55,123 nucleotides of DNA from Chloroflexota bacterium (GCA_011523615.1 WTGJ01000004.1:51967-107089); one strand, 5' to 3'. Shown: positions 41,845-51,272, numbered from the stretch's first letter. Numbers and translations are program-made. The notes: generated by a model from the letters alone, not told the origin.

Positions 41845-42756
41845 TCAATACCAATCTGTCTGATTCGATCCGGGCTGCAAGGCGTCGCTCAATGCTTCGT
41901 CCAGGGCTGCCAGGGTCCATTGGCCGTCGGTTTGTCGCAGCTCCTGCACGCGTGGCAAGGAGGTGACCAACACGCGATTGCTATCGCAATGGAACATTTG
42001 CCCGGTCGCTGGGCAATTCGGTGCGGCCAACCAGGCGACCAGCGGCGATACATTCGCCGGCGATAGAGGATCGAAGGCAGTCGGGTCTTCGGGGGCGCGA
42101 TAACGCTCTTCGCTGCCCGGCGTGGTGAGCGAAAGACGGGTCCGCGCGCCAGGTGAAACCACATTGGAGCGCACGCCATAGCGTTCCCCTTCCAACATGA
42201 CGACCTGAGAAAGGGCGCAGACGGCCAACTTCGCGCTGGCGTAATTCGCCTGGCCATAATTCCCGGCAAAGCCAGCCACCGAGCTGGTATGGATGACGGA
42301 GGCGTAACCCGGCCGATCGCCACGCCCCTTCGCGCGCTGCCGCCAATAGGCGATGGCGTGTTTGGTCGGTGCCGCATGCCCCTTCAAGTGCACGCGAATC
42401 ACGGCGTCCCATTCGTCTTCCGTCATGTTGGCGAGCGAGCGATCGCGCAAAATGCCGGCGTTGTTCACCAGCACGTTGAGATCGCCAAACTCGTCGAGGG
42501 TTTGTTCGATCAGCGCTTCTGCCTGCGTCCAATCGCTCACATCCGCCCCATTGACGATGGCTTCGCCACCCGCGGCGCGGATTTCCTCAACGACATTTTG
42601 CGCCGGCGTCAGCGAACGACCGATGCCATGGACATCACCGCCGAGATCATTGACCACCACGCGAGCGCCTTCCTTGGCCAGGTACAAGGCATGCGCCCGC
42701 CCCAGGCCATGGCCCGCTCCCGTAACGATGGCTACGGCGCCGTCCAATCTTCCCAT
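41845..42756 (-). CDS. Short-chain dehydrogenase/reductase, acyl-CoA type
   Basis: The 303-residue SDR has the cofactor motif TGAGHGLG (12-19), NNAG and the catalytic YGQANYASAK (Tyr and Lys). The long insert after VNDLGG and the Arg/Ala-rich C-terminal extension of about 50 residues recall MFE-2/HSD4-type 3-hydroxyacyl-CoA dehydrogenases. The start at 42756 has GAGGAG 7 bases upstream; the frame is open 98 codons further without support. It follows the acyl-CoA ligase gene on the same strand, so both may degrade a CoA-activated acid. Confidence 0.9.
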   Translation of the reverse strand: MGRLDGAVAIVTGAGHGLGRAHALYLAKEGARVVVNDLGGDVHGIGRSLTPAQNVVEEIRAAGGEAIVNGADVSDWTQAEALIEQTLDEFGDLNVLVNNAGILRDRSLANMTEDEWDAVIRVHLKGHAAPTKHAIAYWRQRAKGRGDRPGYASVIHTSSVAGFAGNYGQANYASAKLAVCALSQVVMLEGERYGVRSNVVSPGARTRLSLTTPGSEERYRAPEDPTAFDPLSPANVSPLVAWLAAPNCPATGQMFHCDSNRVLVTSLPRVQELRQTDGQWTLAALDEALSDALQPGSNQTDWY

Positions 42757-42805
42757 GGCTGCGCTCCTCTTCCAGGCAAACGATGCAATTGTATCGCAAT
42801 TACGG

Positions 42806-44341
42806 TCAGGGTGTGGTTCGTTCCACCCAGATGGCCGCCGGGCAATGGGTTTCGCGTTCCTGCGCCAGTTGACTGCGGCGGATTTTGCCGGATTCTTGCC
42901 GTGGCATTCGGGCGATGAACTCGTAGCTTTTGGGCACTTTATAGGCCGATAGTTGGCGGCGGCAGTATTCATTGAGGTGTGGGACCGCCGGTGGTTGGCC
43001 GAGATCGCTGGGCTGGATGATGGCGTGCACGCGCTTGCCCCATTCCTCATCCGGCAAGCCGACCACGACCACGTCCGTAATATCCCGCCGCGCGCTCAGC
43101 ACGGCTTCTACTTCGGCGGGGTAGATGTTGGCCCCACCGCTGATGATCAGGTCGTTGCGGCGGTCGGCCAGGAAGAGGAAGCCGTCTTCATCCAACCAAC
43201 CCAAATCGCCCACGCTGACGAAGCCATCGGCCGTGCTGCGGGCCGGTGGGGAACCGATGTATTCGTAGGTCGCTTCGTCGATGCCCGGATGCAAGAAGAT
43301 TTCCCCCACTTTTCCGGCGGGCAGCTCACACCCATCATCATCCAGGATGCGCACGCGCATGTTGCAGAGCGGCCGACCGACGCTGCCCGGTTTGCGCAGC
43401 CATTCATCGCCACGGATGGAAGTGAGGCCGTTGCCTTCGCTCGCGCCGAGGATTTCGTAGACTTTTTCGGCGCCGAGCAGATCGATCCAGGCGCGTTTCA
43501 CCCAGGGCGGGCAGGGGGCGGCCGTGCTGTACATCGCATCGAAGCTGGAAAAATCACGCGCTGCCAGGTCGGGCAAACGGGCGATGCGCGCCATCATCGT
43601 CGGCGCGAGGAAGGCATATTGGACGCGGTATTGCTCGATCAGGTCGGCCGCGAGCGCCGCAGCGAAGCGCTCCATCAGGATGAGCGTGTGGTCTTCGAAC
43701 AAACCCCAGTGCGCCATGAGGAAGGGCGAATTGTGGTAGAGCGGACCGGCGAGCAAGTGCACCTGGCGCGGGGCGAATTGCGTCGACTCCGCATACCAGA
43801 GAGTGCCGGGGATCGCTTCCCAGGGGCGGGGATCGACGATGATCTTGGGACGGCCGGTCGAGCCGCCGGAGCCGATCGCTTTTCCCGGGTGGGCGCAGGT
43901 GGTCTGCCAGTTGGGCAACGTTTCCGCCGAGTGATTCGCCAATTCGCTGCGGATTGCCGCCGGGCTTAAGTTGGCGTAAGGCAAATCTCCCCATTCACTG
44001 ACGACCAGCTGGGGTTGCGCCAGAGAGAGGATGGCATCGCGCTCCGGTGGCGGCATGCGGCTGCTGAGGGGCAGGACGAGCGCACCGCATTTCCAGGCGG
44101 CGATGGCGGCCAGCAGGTGATCGGGGCCATTGCCCAACCCGATGACGAGCAGGGAATCGGCATCCAGACCGTGCCTCGCAAAAAGGCGCGCCGCTCGATT
44201 GCTGTCCTCTTCCAGTTCACGCCAGGTGGTGGTTTGATGCGCGCTGCCATCCTGGGGGATGGTGATGATGGCGGTTCGCTGCGGGTGTTGGGCCGCCAGC
44301 TGCGTGATCCGGGCGCCCCAGGGTATGGGCCGTTCGCTCAT
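42806..44341 (-). CDS. AMP-forming acyl/aryl-CoA ligase
   Basis: The 511-residue ligase activates a carboxylic acid to its CoA thioester. The P-loop reads GSGGSTGRPK, a form I associate with bile-acid or cyclic-acid CoA ligases. Later motifs are GASEG, the hinge LADRRNDLIISGGANIYPAEVE and the C-terminal catalytic lysine in RQESGKIRRSQL. The start at 44341 lacks a strong ribosome binding site; 149 upstream codons are open but point away from the family start. The substrate is unknown, possibly an aromatic or cyclic acid. Confidence 0.9.
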   Translation of the reverse strand: MSERPIPWGARITQLAAQHPQRTAIITIPQDGSAHQTTTWRELEEDSNRAARLFARHGLDADSLLVIGLGNGPDHLLAAIAAWKCGALVLPLSSRMPPPERDAILSLAQPQLVVSEWGDLPYANLSPAAIRSELANHSAETLPNWQTTCAHPGKAIGSGGSTGRPKIIVDPRPWEAIPGTLWYAESTQFAPRQVHLLAGPLYHNSPFLMAHWGLFEDHTLILMERFAAALAADLIEQYRVQYAFLAPTMMARIARLPDLAARDFSSFDAMYSTAAPCPPWVKRAWIDLLGAEKVYEILGASEGNGLTSIRGDEWLRKPGSVGRPLCNMRVRILDDDGCELPAGKVGEIFLHPGIDEATYEYIGSPPARSTADGFVSVGDLGWLDEDGFLFLADRRNDLIISGGANIYPAEVEAVLSARRDITDVVVVGLPDEEWGKRVHAIIQPSDLGQPPAVPHLNEYCRRQLSAYKVPKSYEFIARMPRQESGKIRRSQLAQERETHCPAAIWVERTTP

Positions 44342-44470
44342 GAGCGTTGAGCATAGCGTCCGCCGCTCTTTCCGCAACTGGAAATGCGGCATCTGAGAAT
44401 GCTTGCGGTATACTGCCTTGAATCCGTTTTGCCGCGCTGATTCAGTACGCTCATTCAGAAGGAGGGTCGG

Positions 44471-45670
44471 ATGGCTGTGGTACCCGCCAGCATCGCCATT
44501 GCTGAGGATGAATACCGCGCGCGTTGTGCACACTTGCAGGAACATTGCCGCGACCAGGGTTACGATGGCATCGTCATTTTTGATCACCAATACATCCTGT
44601 ATTACGCTGGTTTCGCCTTCATACCGACCGAGCGGCCCATTGCTTTCGCCATGAACGTCAGGGGCGAGCGGGCGCTCTTCGTGCCGCGCCTGGAAGTGGA
44701 ACACGCCCAATCGCTCGCCTTGATCGATCGCGTCGATCATTACCTGGAATACCCCGACCGCAGGCACCCGATGGCGCTCTTCGCCCAAACACTGCAGGAG
44801 ATGGGGATCCAGGGCCGGATTGGCGCAGATCGCGACGGTTACCCCTGGGTGATGGGTTATCGCGGTCCGCCCTTATCGGAGCTGATGGCGGCGGAAGTGG
44901 GATCCATCGTCGCCACCATCGAGGACCAGATGATGATCAAATCACCGGCGGAGGTGGCGCTCATCGCCGAGAGCTGCAAGTGGGGCAATCTGGCGCATAT
45001 GTTGTTGCAACGTTACACGCGACCGGGTCTTACGGAAACGGAAGTTTCGCAACGGGCCAGCGACGAGGCGACCCGAGCGATGTTGGATGCGGTCGGACCG
45101 ATCTACCGCTCGCAATCCTGGCATGGCAACGCCAGCGCCGGCTACCGCGGGCAAATCGGGCGCAACGCCGCCATCCCCCACGCCCTGGCCAACAACATCG
45201 TGTTCCAGGAAGGCGATGTGCTGGTCACCGGCGCTGGCGCGGCGGTCTGGGGCTATACCTCGGAGCTGGAGCGGACGATGTTCATCGGCCCACCGACCGC
45301 TGGGCAGAGGCGATTTTTCGACCACATGGTTGCGCTGCAGGATCTCGCCCTGGCCGCCATCGAGCCCGGTCGCCCCTGCGCCGATGTCGACCGCGCCGTG
45401 CGCGCCTATTATGAGGAACACGACCTTTGGCCCCATTGGAAGCATCACGTGGGACACGCGATCGGCATGCGTTACCACGAAGGCCCCTTCCTGGATCACG
45501 GCGATGCCACGGTCATCCAACCAGGCATGCTGTTCACGGTGGAGCCGGGCCTGTATTCCGCCGAGCTGGGCGGTTATCGCCATTCGGATACGGTCCTGGT
45601 TACGGAGGACGGCATCGAATTCCTCACCTATTACCCCCGTGCCATCGAGAGCCTGACCATCCCCGTCTGA
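44471..45670 (+). CDS. M24 peptidase-like protein (aminopeptidase P fold), copy 1
   Basis: The 399-residue pita-bread protein has an N-terminal creatinase-like domain (1-155) and an M24 domain. His329 in GHAIG and Glu358 in FTVEPG are conserved. The first metal Asp (usual VDAG) is Gly254, the second (SDxTRT) is Glu265, and the last Glu (RxEDT) is Ser372 within RHSDT. The classical two-metal site is thus incomplete, and the protein may be a different hydrolase or lyase. AAGGAGGG lies right before the ATG. A close paralogue follows 13 bases downstream. Confidence 0.88.
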   Translation: MAVVPASIAIAEDEYRARCAHLQEHCRDQGYDGIVIFDHQYILYYAGFAFIPTERPIAFAMNVRGERALFVPRLEVEHAQSLALIDRVDHYLEYPDRRHPMALFAQTLQEMGIQGRIGADRDGYPWVMGYRGPPLSELMAAEVGSIVATIEDQMMIKSPAEVALIAESCKWGNLAHMLLQRYTRPGLTETEVSQRASDEATRAMLDAVGPIYRSQSWHGNASAGYRGQIGRNAAIPHALANNIVFQEGDVLVTGAGAAVWGYTSELERTMFIGPPTAGQRRFFDHMVALQDLALAAIEPGRPCADVDRAVRAYYEEHDLWPHWKHHVGHAIGMRYHEGPFLDHGDATVIQPGMLFTVEPGLYSAELGGYRHSDTVLVTEDGIEFLTYYPRAIESLTIPV

Positions 45671-45683
45671 AGGTTGCCGCCGC

Positions 45684-46901
45684 ATGGAAGAAACCCTCGT
45701 CGGTGTACCGATCGGCATCCCGGCTGCGGAATATCGCCAGCGACAGGAGCGCTTGCGTGCCGAATGCAGCGCCCAGGGAGCGGGGGCGGCCTGCGTGTTC
45801 GACGCTGATTATGTCAAGTACTACAGCGGTTTCTTTTACAGCATCACGGAACGGCCGCTGGCATTCGTGATGAATGCGCAGGGGGAAACCGCGCTCTTTG
45901 TGCCCCGCCTGGAACAGGAGCATGCCCGGGCCCATGGCTGCGTGGATGAGGTCTGGTCATACCCGGAATACCCTGGTTTGACGCACCCGATGGCCATCCT
46001 GGCGGAGAGACTGCGCGATTGGGGGGTGAGGGAAGCCCCGCTCCTTGCCGATGAAGATGGCTACCCCTGGGTGCTGGGTTACCGCGGTCCGGCCCTGTCG
46101 GAGTTGCTGGCCGGTTCGGTGTTGTCCGCACGGGCCTTCATCGAAGATTGCCTGAACGTGAAATCTGACCTGGAAATGGATTTGCTGCGGCACAGCGCGA
46201 TCTGGGGCAATTATGGCCTGGCGCGCCTGGTGGCCCATACGCGGCCCGGCCGCACCGAAACGATGGCCAGCCAGCGCGCCACCGCCGAGACCTGGCAGGC
46301 GATGCTCGCTGCCTATGGCCCGCATTACCAGGCGCATACCTCTTACTATGGCGATGGAGCGCGGGTGGAATACCGCGGTCAGATCGGGCGCAACTCGGCC
46401 ATCCCCCATGCCATCGGCAACAACCTCACCTTCCAAGAAGGAGACACGTTGATCGGCGAGAGTACGGTGGCCGTCTGGGGCTACAGCGTCGAACTGGAGC
46501 GGACTTTATTCCTGGGCCCGCCGGGCGAAGAACAACGCTTCCTCTTTCGACACATGCTGGCCTTGCAAGAAACCGCCATCGCGGCGATCCAACCCGGCCA
46601 ACCCTGTTCGATCGTGGATGAAGCGGTGCGGGCCTACTTCATCGAGCACGATCTGGAACGCTATCGCCGCCATCACGTCGGCCATGGCATCGGCCTGCGC
46701 TACCACGAAGGACCTTTCTTGGATGTCGGCGATCACACGCTGATGCAACCGGGGATGGTCTTCACGGTGGAACCGGGTCTCTTCGATGCGAACTGGGGCG
46801 GATTTCGCCATTCCGATACCGTTCGGGTCACCGATTCCGGTAATGAACTGCTGACGCTCTACCCGCGCGATCTGGAAAGCTGCACCCTACCAAGTGGTTG
46901 A
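45684..46901 (+). CDS. M24 peptidase-like protein, copy 2
   Basis: This 405-residue protein is a paralogue of the gene before it, alike along its whole length (YYSGFFYSITERPLAFVMN against the matching stretch in copy 1). Here the first metal Asp position is Glu, the second is Glu in SVELERT, and the last again falls in RHSDT. GHGIGLRYHEGP and FTVEPGLF are kept. It might act with copy 1 as a heterodimer. Both genes and a VOC gene run together on the plus strand and probably form one operon. Confidence 0.88.
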   Translation: MEETLVGVPIGIPAAEYRQRQERLRAECSAQGAGAACVFDADYVKYYSGFFYSITERPLAFVMNAQGETALFVPRLEQEHARAHGCVDEVWSYPEYPGLTHPMAILAERLRDWGVREAPLLADEDGYPWVLGYRGPALSELLAGSVLSARAFIEDCLNVKSDLEMDLLRHSAIWGNYGLARLVAHTRPGRTETMASQRATAETWQAMLAAYGPHYQAHTSYYGDGARVEYRGQIGRNSAIPHAIGNNLTFQEGDTLIGESTVAVWGYSVELERTLFLGPPGEEQRFLFRHMLALQETAIAAIQPGQPCSIVDEAVRAYFIEHDLERYRRHHVGHGIGLRYHEGPFLDVGDHTLMQPGMVFTVEPGLFDANWGGFRHSDTVRVTDSGNELLTLYPRDLESCTLPSG

Positions 46902-46907
46902 GCGCTG

Positions 46908-47270
46908 ATGGTGCCTTTGCTGAGTGGCGTCACGATTGCCGTACACCGCTGGGATGCCATGCGAGCATTCTATGCGGCTACGCTGGGCCTCGAATGGGAG
47001 GAAGTCGAGCTGGCGCCGGGGGTGCGGATCCTGCGGGCATGTTGTGGAAACGCGGTGATCCAACTTTGCCTCGCCAGTGTCGCTGGCGTCTCCGCCACCG
47101 ATTTTCGGCACCAATTGCGTTTTACGGTGCCGGATTTGGCGGCTGCCCTCGCCGCCGGGGAAGCACAGGGCGGCCGGTTGCAGGGGGAACCGGTGGAGCA
47201 AGACGGGCAGCGTTTCGCCGCGTTGCGCGATCCCGATGACAATACCCTGGAGCTGGTGGAAGAACGCTAG
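46908..47270 (+). CDS. Single-domain VOC protein
   Basis: This 120-residue VOC protein follows the second M24 gene by 6 bases. It begins LLSGVTIAVHRWDAMRAFY, has LRFTVPDLAAALA in the second half and ends with RDPDDNTLELVEE, whose glutamate is typical for metal coordination. It may be a lyase, isomerase or resistance-type protein. Its end lies 1 base from the convergent kinase gene. The reaction cannot be named. Confidence 0.8.
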   Translation: MVPLLSGVTIAVHRWDAMRAFYAATLGLEWEEVELAPGVRILRACCGNAVIQLCLASVAGVSATDFRHQLRFTVPDLAAALAAGEAQGGRLQGEPVEQDGQRFAALRDPDDNTLELVEER

Positions 47271-47271
47271 T

Positions 47272-48279
47272 TCATCGGGCCAGTTCGTTGCAAATCTCCG
47301 CCAAAGTTGGGGTGTAATTGCCGAAATGACGCACGACAATGCCGCCGGCGATATTGGCCAGGTGGACCGCTTCTGGCGGGGTCGCGCCGCAGACGAGCGC
47401 CAGGGTCAAGACGGCGATGGTCGTATCGCCGGCGCCGACCGTATCGTAGACGTCGGTGACGGCCGGGGCGGCGATGTGCTCCGCGGAGGATGGGCCGGCG
47501 GCTAGCGTGGCGCCCGCTGCGCCGCGAGTGATGACCAGGGCGCCGCAAGCCAGGCGTTGGCGCAATTCCTGCACAGCGCTGCTGAAATCGTCGGCGCTTT
47601 GTAGGGTGCGCGCCAGTTCGGCGGCCGCTTCGGCCGCGTTGCATTTCACGAGGTCGAAACCCTGATAATTGGCGAGTCGGGCCTGGGCATCGCTGGTCAA
47701 TAGGGCGGAATCCACTTTGGCCTTTTCGCGGACCGCTTCCAGGATACGCGCGCTCAATACACCACCGCCATAATCCGAGCAGAGCAGCGCATCCAGCTTC
47801 GGCAGTTGGTGGATCGCGTCGCACAGCTGGGCTTCCTCTTCTGCTGCCAGAGTTTGACGGCGCGCGCCACGATCGAGCCGGGCCAGCTGCTGGGGGGAGC
47901 GCAGACCGCTGCGCGCCAATATGCGCGTTTTTTCGGCGGTGCTGCGCTGCGGCAGGGTGATGCAAGCGGAGTGCGGGATGCCTTTTTCTTCGAGCAGCTG
48001 CAGCAAAGTGTTGCCCGTTTCATCGGCACCGATGGCCGTGACGAAAGAAACCTCCGCACTCCATTGGGCGAGGTTGGCGGCAGGATTGGCCGCACCGCCG
48101 AGGATTTGCCGGTGCTCCTGCAGTTCGAGCACCGGGACGGGCGCTTCGCGGGAAAGCCGTTCGCTTTCACCGATCAGGTAGCGATCCAGGATGGCATCCC
48201 CCACTACGGCGATGCGGCGGCCGGCGAAACCAGCGAGGATCTCTGGGAATGCTTCAGCCATCTGGGCCATCCGGGTCAT
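47272..48279 (-). CDS. PfkB family kinase, RfaE domain I (heptose-7-phosphate kinase-like)
   Basis: The 335-residue kinase has VVGDAILDRYLIG near the start and the PfkB anion hole YDTVGAGDTT near the end, in the layout of RfaE1/HldE-N, which phosphorylates heptose-7-phosphate in heptose activation. HldE also has a nucleotidyltransferase half that is absent here. Proteins of this kind are also found in non-LPS bacteria, where other sugars may serve. It overlaps the end of the preceding phosphoesterase gene by 26 bases if the first ATG is used; an ATG 6 codons later would overlap by 8. Confidence 0.85.
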   Translation of the reverse strand: MTRMAQMAEAFPEILAGFAGRRIAVVGDAILDRYLIGESERLSREAPVPVLELQEHRQILGGAANPAANLAQWSAEVSFVTAIGADETGNTLLQLLEEKGIPHSACITLPQRSTAEKTRILARSGLRSPQQLARLDRGARRQTLAAEEEAQLCDAIHQLPKLDALLCSDYGGGVLSARILEAVREKAKVDSALLTSDAQARLANYQGFDLVKCNAAEAAAELARTLQSADDFSSAVQELRQRLACGALVITRGAAGATLAAGPSSAEHIAAPAVTDVYDTVGAGDTTIAVLTLALVCGATPPEAVHLANIAGGIVVRHFGNYTPTLAEICNELAR

Positions 48280-49111
48280 CTTGCATTAAGGGTAACCGAA
48301 AATTGTGCCGACGGATGGTCGTCGTCCTGGGGCCGATGTGGACGAGATTGAAACCAGGCAATGAATCGCGATCGAGCAAGTCCTCCGCCATGAATGGGTA
48401 GTAATGGAGCAATTCCCAGCTCCCGCCCACGCCAAAATAAGAGATGCCATCTCGATGATAGTCCAGTGGCTGGTGGATGTGCCCGAAGAACACCCCACGC
48501 AGCCGGTCCCGAGCAGAGCGGAGGATTTGGTGAAAGGTCTCGCCATCATGCAGGGCCATCTGGTCCCACCAGGGTGAAGGCGGCGCTTGCAAAGGGTTGT
48601 GATGCAGGGCGACGACGAGCGGACGTTCCCCTTCAGCCTCGCAATGACTGCGGAGCCACGCGAGCTGCTCTGTTCCCAACTTTCCTTGGTGGGTATGGGT
48701 TTGGCTGCTATCCAGGACCAGGATCTGAACGCCCGCCTTCTCGATTTCATAGGCAAAGGGCAGTTGGCTCTCCTCGCGTTCCAGCAGGTGTTGCTGCAGG
48801 AGCGTGGGATCATCGTGGTTGCCGGCGGTGAAGTAGATGGGGAAGGGAAAATCGTCGAAGAAACGGCGCGCTTCTTGATAAGCGGCTGCGTTGGGCTCAT
48901 GTACGACATCGCCGGTATGGAGGATGAAATCGATGGCGATGGGGATTTCCCCGATGGCTTCCCGCAGCGCCAGCGCTCCTTGCCGCGGTGTGTGCTGAAA
49001 CTCGGGCAGATTGAAATGCGGATCTTCCGAGAGATGCGTATCCGAGATGTGGATGAAGCTCAGCAAAGGCTCGTCCACCGCCTGAGTGCTCCCGCTGCCG
49101 CTTTCCGTCAT
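48254..49111 (-). CDS. CpdA-like metallophosphoesterase, copy A
   Basis: The 285-residue phosphoesterase shows the full metal-site set: FIHISDTHL, HTGDVV, GNHDD, ALHHNP and GHIHQ. The layout is that of cyclic-nucleotide phosphodiesterase CpdA-like (class III) proteins. The ATG overlaps the end of copy B (ATGA). A hairpin-free, tight link to the sugar kinase suggests one operon of B, A and kinase. Its substrate may be a cyclic nucleotide or a phospholipid-type diester; it is not certain. Confidence 0.9.
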   Translation of the reverse strand: MTESGSGSTQAVDEPLLSFIHISDTHLSEDPHFNLPEFQHTPRQGALALREAIGEIPIAIDFILHTGDVVHEPNAAAYQEARRFFDDFPFPIYFTAGNHDDPTLLQQHLLEREESQLPFAYEIEKAGVQILVLDSSQTHTHQGKLGTEQLAWLRSHCEAEGERPLVVALHHNPLQAPPSPWWDQMALHDGETFHQILRSARDRLRGVFFGHIHQPLDYHRDGISYFGVGGSWELLHYYPFMAEDLLDRDSLPGFNLVHIGPRTTTIRRHNFRLPLMQDDPDGPDG

Positions 49112-49923
49112 CGGTTTGGTTCGACGGCAAAACTATGGCGCCGGATGGCAGTCAAACCGGCGCTCAGAGAGACGACGTTGAAACCGGGGCGGGCCGCCAT
49201 TTCGAATTGCAGCTCGCTCTCGCCAGGATCGGAGCGGAAGGTTTGCCAGCTGGAAACCGCGCTGCAGTAGAGGATGCCATCGCGCTGGAGTTGCATGGCC
49301 TGGTGGATGTGGCCGTAAAACACGCCACGCAACCGTTCACGCGCGGGCAACAAGGCAGCATGAAAGTCTTCCCCATTTTGCAATCGCATCGATTCCAACC
49401 AGGGTGAATCTGCCTGGGGCAAGGGGTTGTGATGGATGAAAACGAGCAACGGGCGCGGATCTTTGCGGTATGTTTTGCGCCGCAGCCAGGCGAGTTGCGC
49501 TTCCGTCAAGCGGCCGGCCGGCGCTTCGTCTCCCCCCAGGCGACCGCTATCGAGACAGAGGATCTGCACGCCACAGCTCTCGAATTCCTGGTCGTAAGGG
49601 AGGCGGGGTTCTGGGATGCCCAGCAAGATTTCTTGCAGCATGCGCGGGTCGTCATGATTGCCGGCCAGGTAGTACACGGGCGCGGGCAGGTCCGTGAGCA
49701 GCGAGCGTGCTTTGACATAAGCTTCGGGATGGGGGTCATACACCACATCCCCGGTGTGGATGATGAAATCGGGCGGGAAGGGCAATTGCCGCAAAGCGTA
49801 GAGCAAAGCATGCGTCCCGGCCAACGGAGTGTGCGGTGCGGGAGGGCGGTTGTAGTTTTCATCGTGGCTGATGTGCGTGTCGCTGATCTGCACGAAGCGC
49901 AAAAAAACCTCATTTGCTGACAT
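49108..49923 (-). CDS. CpdA-like metallophosphoesterase, copy B
   Basis: The 271-residue protein is a paralogue of the next gene, with the same motifs RFVQISDTHI, HTGDVV, GNHDD, FIHHNP and GHIHQ. It is the first gene of the three-gene operon. The region upstream holds a symmetrical AGTATACT box (49978-49985) that could serve as -10 on either strand. The two copies match over their whole length, with most differences in the last 80 residues, so they could cleave different substrates. Confidence 0.9.
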   Translation of the reverse strand: MSANEVFLRFVQISDTHISHDENYNRPPAPHTPLAGTHALLYALRQLPFPPDFIIHTGDVVYDPHPEAYVKARSLLTDLPAPVYYLAGNHDDPRMLQEILLGIPEPRLPYDQEFESCGVQILCLDSGRLGGDEAPAGRLTEAQLAWLRRKTYRKDPRPLLVFIHHNPLPQADSPWLESMRLQNGEDFHAALLPARERLRGVFYGHIHQAMQLQRDGILYCSAVSSWQTFRSDPGESELQFEMAARPGFNVVSLSAGLTAIRRHSFAVEPNR

Positions 49924-50027
49924 GGCTGGCTGGGCATCCCTTTCCCGATCAGGTTTGGTGGCTTGTCCTTCGGCCGTAGTATACTCCTGTTGAACGAGGA
50001 CGAGTACAGGCGGCGGCCCATCAGCCC

Positions 50028-50336
50028 ATGTGGAGCGTGTTGCTGGCAGCGGTCGAATTCATCATGTGGGCTGCGGGAGCGATCTTGTTCGTGATGAGGG
50101 AATGGCGCTGGCGGGGGCGCTTGCTGTACGGTTGGCGCGCACGTGCGCTCTGTGTGTTGTTGTGGTTGCCCGCACCCGCGCGCTGGCTCATGGCGGATCT
50201 GTGGCTGTCGCGGGCCCAATCGCGCGAACTGGCGCTGGCCGCCATCCGTCAACTGGAACTGGCGCTGATCCTTTCGGTATGCTTGATCGGTGTGGCCCTG
50301 TACCTGAGCGCCCCGTCAGATGAAGGTTCACCGTAG
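50028..50336 (+). CDS. Small membrane protein before the Memo-like pair
   Basis: The 102-residue protein has two strong hydrophobic segments (about 3-22 and 76-95) with a basic, Arg/Trp-rich stretch between them (residues 24-55). No family is recognised. It ends 13 bases before the first Memo-like gene, in the same direction, so it may belong to that operon. A TTGGTG and TATACT pair with a 19-base spacer (49955-49985) might be its promoter. No clear ribosome binding site is seen. Confidence 0.55.
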   Translation: MWSVLLAAVEFIMWAAGAILFVMREWRWRGRLLYGWRARALCVLLWLPAPARWLMADLWLSRAQSRELALAAIRQLELALILSVCLIGVALYLSAPSDEGSP

Positions 50337-50349
50337 GAGGGATACAGGA

Positions 50350-51222
50350 ATGGACCTGGAAGCGCTGCGGCGCAAAGTGCATGACTTGTATGCCGGAGAA
50401 CGCGAAGCGCTGGGCCCAGCGGGTTTGCATGCCTTGTTGGAACGCGCGGAACAATGGCAGTTGGCGCCGGTATTGGCAGCGGGCGGTGTGCTCGTCTTCC
50501 CCCATGCGGGCATCGCCGAATGCGGCCACCAGCAAGCGGCCTGCGTTCAGGCGGCCCTGGATAGTGGGGCGGATACCGTCATCGTGATCAGCGTGCTGCA
50601 CGCCTTCACCGCGGAAATGGAAGTGGCGCGCCAGCGAGTCTCCGCCGGTGGCGACCCGAGTGCAGAATTGCATTGGGGGATCCAAGGCACAGCGATCGCC
50701 GGGCCGCGGCAAGAATGGCGCGGGGATCATGCCCTGGTGACCTGGCGCACCCTCTGGGACGCCGAAATCCAACGCCGGGGATGGCTGGGGAAACAAACCC
50801 CCCGAGTCCTGGAACGGTATCCCTACCTCAGCGCGGGCAAACCGGAAGCCTTGCCCGGTTTCGCGGAGCTGGCGCGTGTGGCTGAAAATGCAGTCATCGT
50901 TTCCACTGCGGATTCCTTCCATCATGGCATCGGCTACGGCGATGATCCCGCCGAGGTTCATGATATGGATGCCGCGGGTCTCGCTCATGCGCGGGCTGTG
51001 CTGGAAGAAGGGATCGCGCTGCTCGGTGAGGGGGATTATGCCGCTTATGAAGCGCATTGCATCCGCGCGAAAAGCGACGCACGAGACGCGGGCCCGCTGT
51101 TCCATGCCTTGCGGCCGCAGGTTCGCGGAGAGATCCTGGAGCTGGTAGGGAGTGATGCCTGTGCACTGTATGATTCCCCAGCGCCGACCTGGGTGGCGGC
51201 TGCGCTGGTATGCTGGGCATAG
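50350..51222 (+). CDS. Memo/LigB-superfamily-like protein, copy 1
   Basis: This 290-residue protein is not a clear member of a family known to me, but it shows a Memo-like pattern: FPHAG with His52, VLHA with His84 (32 residues apart, as His49 and His81 in human MEMO1), and STADSFHH with Asp188 and His191 (as Asp189 and His192). The third MEMO1 ligand, Cys244, has no obvious match. It may be a metal-dependent oxidoreductase related to class III extradiol dioxygenases. GGAGGG lies 8 bases before the ATG; the frame is open 10 codons further upstream. A paralogue follows 50 bases later. Confidence 0.7.
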   Translation: MDLEALRRKVHDLYAGEREALGPAGLHALLERAEQWQLAPVLAAGGVLVFPHAGIAECGHQQAACVQAALDSGADTVIVISVLHAFTAEMEVARQRVSAGGDPSAELHWGIQGTAIAGPRQEWRGDHALVTWRTLWDAEIQRRGWLGKQTPRVLERYPYLSAGKPEALPGFAELARVAENAVIVSTADSFHHGIGYGDDPAEVHDMDAAGLAHARAVLEEGIALLGEGDYAAYEAHCIRAKSDARDAGPLFHALRPQVRGEILELVGSDACALYDSPAPTWVAAALVCWA

Positions 51223-51272
51223 CGAATGGGTGGGAATGGCTGGCCGGTTGCCATTCGCAGGAAAGCAGGTGA

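Noticed and set aside
49978..49985. AGTATACT as a bidirectional promoter
   Set aside because: The box fits -10 on both strands, but the only -35 candidate (TTGGTG, plus) has a 19-base spacer and none fits on the minus strand.
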